From: Streptococcus sp. 596553
Lineage (GTDB): Bacteria; Bacillota; Bacilli; Lactobacillales; Streptococcaceae
DNA: 40,497 bases
Assembly (NCBI RefSeq): GCF_900411395.1
Contig: NZ_OXCQ01000013.1
Span: forward strand, 1-40,497
Direction: 5' to 3'
The translations under genes and the position numbers were made by a program. Positions 36,129-40,497 of the stretch are shown one piece after another. The notes under the pieces were generated by a model. That model made no database searches. It was not told the DNA's origin and saw nothing but the letters and a program-made list of their open reading frames with translations. Position 1 is the first letter of the stretch, and each line of letters starts with the position of its first letter.

Positions 36129-37478
36129 ATGTCACATATTAAATTTGATTATTCAAAAGTTTTAGACAAATTTGTTGCACCACATGAAGTGGAATACATG
36201 CAAGCACAAGTAACAGCAGCAGATGAATTGATCCGTAAAGGAACTGGTGCTGGTAGCGACTTCTTAGGATGGTTGGACCTTCCTGAAAACTACGACCGCG
36301 AAGAATTTGACCGCATCTTGAAAGCTGCTGAGCAAATCAAATCAGACAGCGATGTTTTGGTTGTGATCGGTATCGGTGGATCTTACCTTGGTGCCAAAGC
36401 AGCAATCGACTTCTTGAACCACCACTTTGCAAACTTGCAAACAAAAGAAGAACGTAAAGCTCCACAAATCCTTTACGCTGGAAACTCAATCTCATCTACT
36501 TACCTTGCTGACTTGGTAGAGTATGTTGCAGACAAAGACTTCTCAGTAAACGTGATTTCTAAATCAGGTACAACAACTGAACCAGCTATCGCTTTCCGTG
36601 TCTTCAAAGAACTCTTGGTTAAGAAATACGGTCAAGAAGAAGCCAACAAACGTATCTATGCAACAACTGACCGCCAAAAAGGTGCTGTTAAGGTTGAAGC
36701 AGACGCTAACGGTTGGGAAACATTTGTGGTTCCAGATGACATCGGTGGACGCTTCTCAGTATTGACAGCCGTTGGTTTGCTTCCAATCGCTGCATCAGGA
36801 GCTGACATCAAAGCCCTTATGGAAGGTGCGAATGCAGCTCGCAAAGACTACACTTCAGATAAAATCTCTGAAAACGAAGCTTACCAATACGCAGCAGTTC
36901 GTAACATCCTTTACCGTAAAGGTTATGCAACTGAGATCTTGGTAAACTACGAGCCATCACTTCAATACTTCTCAGAATGGTGGAAACAATTGGCTGGTGA
37001 ATCAGAAGGAAAAGACCAAAAAGGTATCTACCCAACTTCAGCCAACTTCTCAACTGACTTGCACTCCCTTGGTCAATTTATCCAAGAAGGAACTCGTATC
37101 ATGTTTGAAACAGTCATCCGTGTTGACAAACCTCGTAAGAACGTGATTATCCCTAGCTTGGAAGAAGACCTTGACGGACTTGGTTACCTTCAAGGAAAAG
37201 ACGTTGACTTTGTAAACAAAAAAGCAACTGATGGTGTTCTTCTTGCCCACACAGATGGTGATGTACCAAACATGTACGTGACCCTTCCAGAGCAAGATGC
37301 CTTCACTCTTGGTTACACTATCTACTTCTTCGAATTGGCTATCGCCCTTTCAAGTTACTTGAATGCTATCAACCCATTTGACCAACCAGGTGTTGAAGCT
37401 TACAAACGTAACATGTTTGCCCTTCTTGGAAAACCAGGATTTGAAGAATTGAGCAAAGAACTTAACGCACGTCTATAA
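36129..37478 (+). CDS. pgi: Glucose-6-phosphate isomerase
   Basis: A 449-aa glycolytic enzyme interconverting glucose-6-P and fructose-6-[12 protein letters not shown] near residue 85, [10 protein letters not shown] near 145 and the [14 protein letters not shown] signature near 205 are intact. ATG 36129 follows GGAGG by 7 bp. Codon use is strongly biased to a few codons, as in malQ and malP, which points to high expression. It has its own promoter and terminator. Confidence 0.97.
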   Translation: MSHIKFDYSKVLDKFVAPHEVEYMQAQVTAADELIRKGTGAGSDFLGWLDLPENYDREEFDRILKAAEQIKSDSDVLVVIGIGGSYLGAKAAIDFLNHHFANLQTKEERKAPQILYAGNSISSTYLADLVEYVADKDFSVNVISKSGTTTEPAIAFRVFKELLVKKYGQEEANKRIYATTDRQKGAVKVEADANGWETFVVPDDIGGRFSVLTAVGLLPIAASGADIKALMEGANAARKDYTSDKISENEAYQYAAVRNILYRKGYATEILVNYEPSLQYFSEWWKQLAGESEGKDQKGIYPTSANFSTDLHSLGQFIQEGTRIMFETVIRVDKPRKNVIIPSLEEDLDGLGYLQGKDVDFVNKKATDGVLLAHTDGDVPNMYVTLPEQDAFTLGYTIYFFELAIALSSYLNAINPFDQPGVEAYKRNMFALLGKPGFEELSKELNARL

Positions 37479-37484
37479 TAGAAG

Positions 37485-37510
37485 AAAAGAGTGGTTTGTC
37501 CACTCTTTTT
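37485..37510 (+). terminator. pgi terminator
   Basis: AAAAGAGTGG and CCACTCTTTT form a stem with a short TTTGT loop and T run. Confidence 0.9.
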
Positions 37511-37530
37511 ACTCTCTTTATCCATAGAAA

Positions 37531-37559
37531 TTGGACTCAGCCAAGACTTGTGATATAAT
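37531..37559 (+). promoter_or_regulatory. gltX promoter
   Basis: TTGGAC (37531-37536), 17 bp, TATAAT (37554-37559), about 46 bp before the gltX start. Confidence 0.8.
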
Positions 37560-37605
37560 ATAGAGAGCAAAAAGGCAGACGCCTAGAGACTTTATAGGAG
37601 AAACT

Positions 37606-39066
37606 ATGTCAAAAGATATCCGCGTACGTTACGCACCAAGTCCAACAGGACTACTACACATCGGGAATGCCCGTACAGCATTGTTCAATTACCTTTATGC
37701 ACGTCATCACGGTGGAACTTTTATTATCCGTATTGAAGATACTGACCGTAAACGACATGTCGAAGATGGTGAACGTTCACAGCTTGAAAACCTTCGTTGG
37801 TTGGGCATGGATTGGGATGAAAGCCCAGAAACACATGAAAATTACCGCCAGTCTGAACGTTTGGACTTGTATCAAAAATACATCGACCAATTGCTAGCTG
37901 AAGGAAAAGCCTACAAATCTTACGTTACAGAAGAAGAGTTGGCAGCGGAACGCGAACGCCAAGAAGCAGCTGGCGAAACACCACGCTACATCAATGAATA
38001 CCTGGGTATGAGTGAAGAAGAAAAAGCAGCTTACATCGCAGAACGTGAAGCAGCAGGAATCATCCCAACAGTTCGCTTGGCTGTCAATGAGTCAGGTATC
38101 TACAAGTGGCATGATATGGTCAAAGGTGATATCGAATTTGAAGGTGGCAATATCGGTGGTGACTGGGTTATCCAAAAGAAAGACGGTTACCCAACATACA
38201 ACTTTGCCGTTGTCATCGATGACCATGATATGCAAATTTCTCACGTAATCCGTGGAGATGACCACATTGCTAATACACCAAAACAGCTCATGGTTTATGA
38301 AGCACTTGGTTGGGAAGCTCCAGAGTTTGGTCACATGACTTTGATTATCAACTCTGAAACTGGGAAAAAATTGTCTAAACGTGACACCAACACCCTTCAG
38401 TTTATTGAAGACTACCGTAAAAAAGGCTATTTACCAGAAGCAGTCTTTAACTTTATTGCTCTTCTTGGTTGGAACCCAGGTGGCGAAGATGAAATCTTCT
38501 CTCGTGAAGAATTGATTAAACTTTTCGATGAAAACCGCCTGAGCAAGTCTCCAGCAGCCTTTGATCAGAAGAAACTCGACTGGATGAGCAATGATTATAT
38601 CAAGAAGGCAGACCTAGAAACTATCTTTGAAATGGCAAAACCATTCTTAGAGGAAGCAGGTCGATTGACTGACAAAGCTGAAAAATTAGTTGAGCTCTAT
38701 AAACCACAAATGAAATCAGTAGATGAGATTATCCCATTGACAGATCTCTTCTTCTCAGATTTCCCAGAATTGACCGAAGCAGAGCGCGGAGTCATGGCGG
38801 GTGAAACAGTCCCAACAGTTCTTGAAGCCTTCAAAGCAAAACTTGAAGCGATGACAGATGATGAATTTGTGGCAGAGAATATCTTCCCACAAATTAAAGC
38901 AGTCCAAAAAGAAACAGGTATTAAAGGGAAAAATCTTTTCATGCCTATTCGTATCGCTGTTTCAGGTGAAATGCATGGACCAGAATTACCAGATACGATC
39001 TTCTTGTTAGGCCGCGAAAAATCAATCCAGCATATCGAAAACATGCTAAAAGAAATCTCTAAGTAA
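37606..39066 (+). CDS. gltX: Glutamyl-tRNA synthetase
   Basis: A 486-aa class I synthetase. The HIGH-type motif HIGN is near residue 18 ([14 protein letters not shown]), KLSKR is near 255, and the C-terminal anticodon-binding domain is helical. In bacteria without GlnRS this enzyme usually also charges tRNA-Gln for the amidotransferase pathway. The ribosome binding site is TAGGAGA. The deaminase gene follows 13 bp after the stop, so read-through is likely. Confidence 0.97.
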   Translation: MSKDIRVRYAPSPTGLLHIGNARTALFNYLYARHHGGTFIIRIEDTDRKRHVEDGERSQLENLRWLGMDWDESPETHENYRQSERLDLYQKYIDQLLAEGKAYKSYVTEEELAAERERQEAAGETPRYINEYLGMSEEEKAAYIAEREAAGIIPTVRLAVNESGIYKWHDMVKGDIEFEGGNIGGDWVIQKKDGYPTYNFAVVIDDHDMQISHVIRGDDHIANTPKQLMVYEALGWEAPEFGHMTLIINSETGKKLSKRDTNTLQFIEDYRKKGYLPEAVFNFIALLGWNPGGEDEIFSREELIKLFDENRLSKSPAAFDQKKLDWMSNDYIKKADLETIFEMAKPFLEEAGRLTDKAEKLVELYKPQMKSVDEIIPLTDLFFSDFPELTEAERGVMAGETVPTVLEAFKAKLEAMTDDEFVAENIFPQIKAVQKETGIKGKNLFMPIRIAVSGEMHGPELPDTIFLLGREKSIQHIENMLKEISK

Positions 39067-39079
39067 GAAAGGTACAATA

Positions 39080-39514
39080 ATGGACATCTGGGAAAAGATG
39101 TACGAAGAAGCACAGAAGCTATACAATCCACATGAAGTATCAGACTTTGTTTATGCCAATCATGTTGTAGCTGCAGTAGAAGCAGAAGATGGACAAATAT
39201 TTACAGGATTCTGTATGGAGGGAACCTGTGGTGTTTTCCATCTCTGCGCAGAGCGGGCAGCTCTCTTCAATATGTACCAATTTTCAGGACAAACTAAGGT
39301 TAAAAAAGTATTAGCCTTTCGAGACAAACCACCTTATGGTGGAAGTTCAGCCATGCCTTGTGGAGCGTGCAGAGAATTCCTTTTAGAGTTGAACGCTGAA
39401 AATAAAGATGCAGAATTCATGATGGACTACGATAGAAGAAAGATAGTGAAAGTCGCAGAACTAATGCCCTATTGGTGGGGAGAAGAACGTGCTTCTAAGT
39501 TTAATGGACAATAG
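39080..39514 (+). CDS. Cytidine deaminase-family protein
   Basis: A 144-aa zinc-dependent deaminase-like protein. The catalytic motif is CAERAAL (Cys-Ala-Glu, near residue 55) and the zinc motif is PCGACREF (near residue 93), both complete. Substrate could be cytidine, a blasticidin-like nucleoside or another base; the short length fits tetrameric cytidine deaminases, but the sequence around the motifs is not typical Cdd. It follows gltX closely and ends at a terminator. Confidence 0.85.
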   Translation: MDIWEKMYEEAQKLYNPHEVSDFVYANHVVAAVEAEDGQIFTGFCMEGTCGVFHLCAERAALFNMYQFSGQTKVKKVLAFRDKPPYGGSSAMPCGACREFLLELNAENKDAEFMMDYDRRKIVKVAELMPYWWGEERASKFNGQ

Positions 39515-39515
39515 A

Positions 39516-39543
39516 AGAGTCAGTACAATTCTGGCTCTTTTTA
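39516..39543 (+). terminator. Terminator after gltX and the deaminase gene
   Basis: AGAGTCAG and CTGGCTCT form a stem with one wobble, followed by TTTTT. Confidence 0.8.
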
Positions 39544-39590
39544 CTATAATTTGAAAAAGTTGATTTGAAAAAAAGGTAAATTCCCAAACT

Positions 39591-39826
39591 AACTTCCACT
39601 GCTAATCCAAGTGGAAGTTAATCTGATAAAAATCGTAAAAACCAGTGGAAATCCGTGTCAGGGTAAGTTCCATTGGTTTTAAACATGCTTGATTTCATCG
39701 CTTTTATAGCTGAAAGAAATAGAAAAAAAGAGCGCACAAAATCCCCTCATCTGAAAGCGTTTCATATTAAGTTCCGCTATGGTGGAAGTTAGTGTGAGAC
39801 GTTTGAATAGGGTTTTAGGTTAGTTT
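39591..39826. mobile_element. IS30-like terminal region
   Basis: The hairpin AACTTCCACT / AGTGGAAGTT (39591-39600 / 39610-39619) opens the region, and GGTGGAAGTTAGTGTGAGACG (about 39781-39801) closes it next to the transposase stop. The same two blocks, in reverse orientation and closer together, occur at 37-113. Between them this copy holds about 150 bp of further sequence without a gene, so either an insertion here or a deletion at the left copy has occurred. Confidence 0.55.
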
Positions 39827-40497
39827 TTAGAACTTATGTTGGAGTAATGTAGACGACTGACAGACGTCTTCTGCAGGTATTTTAGAAATGCCGAGAAGCT
39901 TAGGAATCTCTTCTCCATAAGTAAAGGCAAAGAGTTCATAAGCTGACTTTCCATTCAAAGCAGCACGTTTGACGCTGTTGACATGAGAGCAGACGAGATT
40001 GATGTCCTCTTGAGTTAAATTGTCAAAAGAAGTTCCTTTAGGTAGAATGTCGCGAATCAGCGTGTGATTTTTCTCAATTCTCCCTTTCTGGTCAGAGCGA
40101 TTAGGGTCACAAAAGAAGAGTTTACTCTCTCCTCGCACATCCATTTCGATGTCATCAACCCTGGCAAACTCTCCACCATTATCGGTAAGAATGACAGGGA
40201 AGAGTTGGAAGAAATCTTTGTCCGCTTGGTGAAGAGTGTTCTTGATGTCATAGAGATGTTTGGTAACCTCAAGGGCAGTTTTATTATCCAGAAGTCTAGC
40301 GAAGATAAAGTTACAGAAAGATAGATTGAAGGTGAGTAGGACTTTACCTCCCATTCTCCCCATAACTGTGTCCATTTCCAGCCAAGAGTCTAGTTGATTC
40401 AGTGCTAAATAGTTTTGGAAATCCTCATAGGAACGGCCTTTTTTAGCTTCTTTAGGGATGGAAGGTAGCTTACTTTTTCGTCTTTCTTTGAATTTAA
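39827..40497 (-). CDS. IS30-family transposase, 5' end beyond the window
   Basis: The frame is open to the window edge, giving the C-terminal 222 or so residues. The DDE core is visible: first Asp in WLEMDTVMG, second Asp in LTDNGGEF, and Glu in KGRIEKNH, with PNRSDQKGRIE as the IS30 signature. The frame before the internal Met at 40375 (KKGRSYEDFQNYL) is continuous with it, so the real start lies outside. The C-terminus (STLLQHKF) is intact. Confidence 0.9.
   Translation of the reverse strand, partial: KFKERRKSKLPSIPKEAKKGRSYEDFQNYLALNQLDSWLEMDTVMGRMGGKVLLTFNLSFCNFIFARLLDNKTALEVTKHLYDIKNTLHQADKDFFQLFPVILTDNGGEFARVDDIEMDVRGESKLFFCDPNRSDQKGRIEKNHTLIRDILPKGTSFDNLTQEDINLVCSHVNSVKRAALNGKSAYELFAFTYGEEIPKLLGISKIPAEDVCQSSTLLQHKF

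Overview
The window is a Gram-positive, low-GC chromosome segment from a mitis-group Streptococcus (S. mitis, S. pneumoniae or a close relative). The species call is inference. It rests on a BOX element with the BOXA1R-type core, a patA-patB pair with its leader attenuator, an 844-residue MutS/HexA, an 824-residue PBP1b, a MalR-type operator before malQ, and gene order resembling the pneumococcal mal to gltX region. IS30-like ends lie in inverted orientation at the two window edges.

Layout. 1-4132: end of an IS30-like element, a MalR-type operator, then malQ-malP (maltodextrin use). 4258-7762: an accessory patch. A two-gene cassette of tiny membrane proteins occurs twice (about 4258-4790 and 7207-7762) and encloses a truncated IS3-family element plus a reverse-strand pair, a secreted protein and a one-TM protein. 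7811-12485: rlmA (reverse), a DUF6110-like protein with a P1B-like ATPase, and tyrS (reverse). 12602-19485: pbp1b, an EamA-type permease, an unannotated RNA-like element, then dapH, an M20 deacetylase, 5-formyl-THF cyclo-ligase and a rhomboid protease. 19485-21618: BOX element, then galU and gpsA (reverse).

21720-25881 is the most interesting part: an AT-rich island flanked by similar 'ACCGAGACGAAGT' hairpin sequences. It carries a ComR-like (Rgg superfamily) peptide sensor with a TTG start. A promoter follows with a GACA-N4-TGAC box against its -35. The first translatable unit behind it is a 13-codon hydrophobic ORF (MLVLVVAIFWIYK) with a good ribosome binding site, then a MacB-like ABC ATPase, an FtsX/MacB-like permease, a four-TM protein and decayed reading frames. 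Mitis-group competence runs on ComABCDE rather than ComRS, so this looks like an orphan ComRS-like circuit wired to an ABC transporter.

25905-28479: a small membrane protein, about 500 bp of non-coding DNA holding three hairpins with a conserved loop and downstream flank but different self-complementary stems, then argS. 28480-39543: argR, mutS, patA-patB behind an attenuator, a class I glutamine amidotransferase, pgi, gltX and a cytidine deaminase-like protein. 39543-40497: IS30 terminal sequence and a 5'-truncated IS30 transposase running off the window.

Most of the window is core metabolism and information processing. Novelty is concentrated in the ComR-like island, the variable-stem hairpin array, the 16.14-16.29 kb RNA candidate and the duplicated membrane cassette around the IS.
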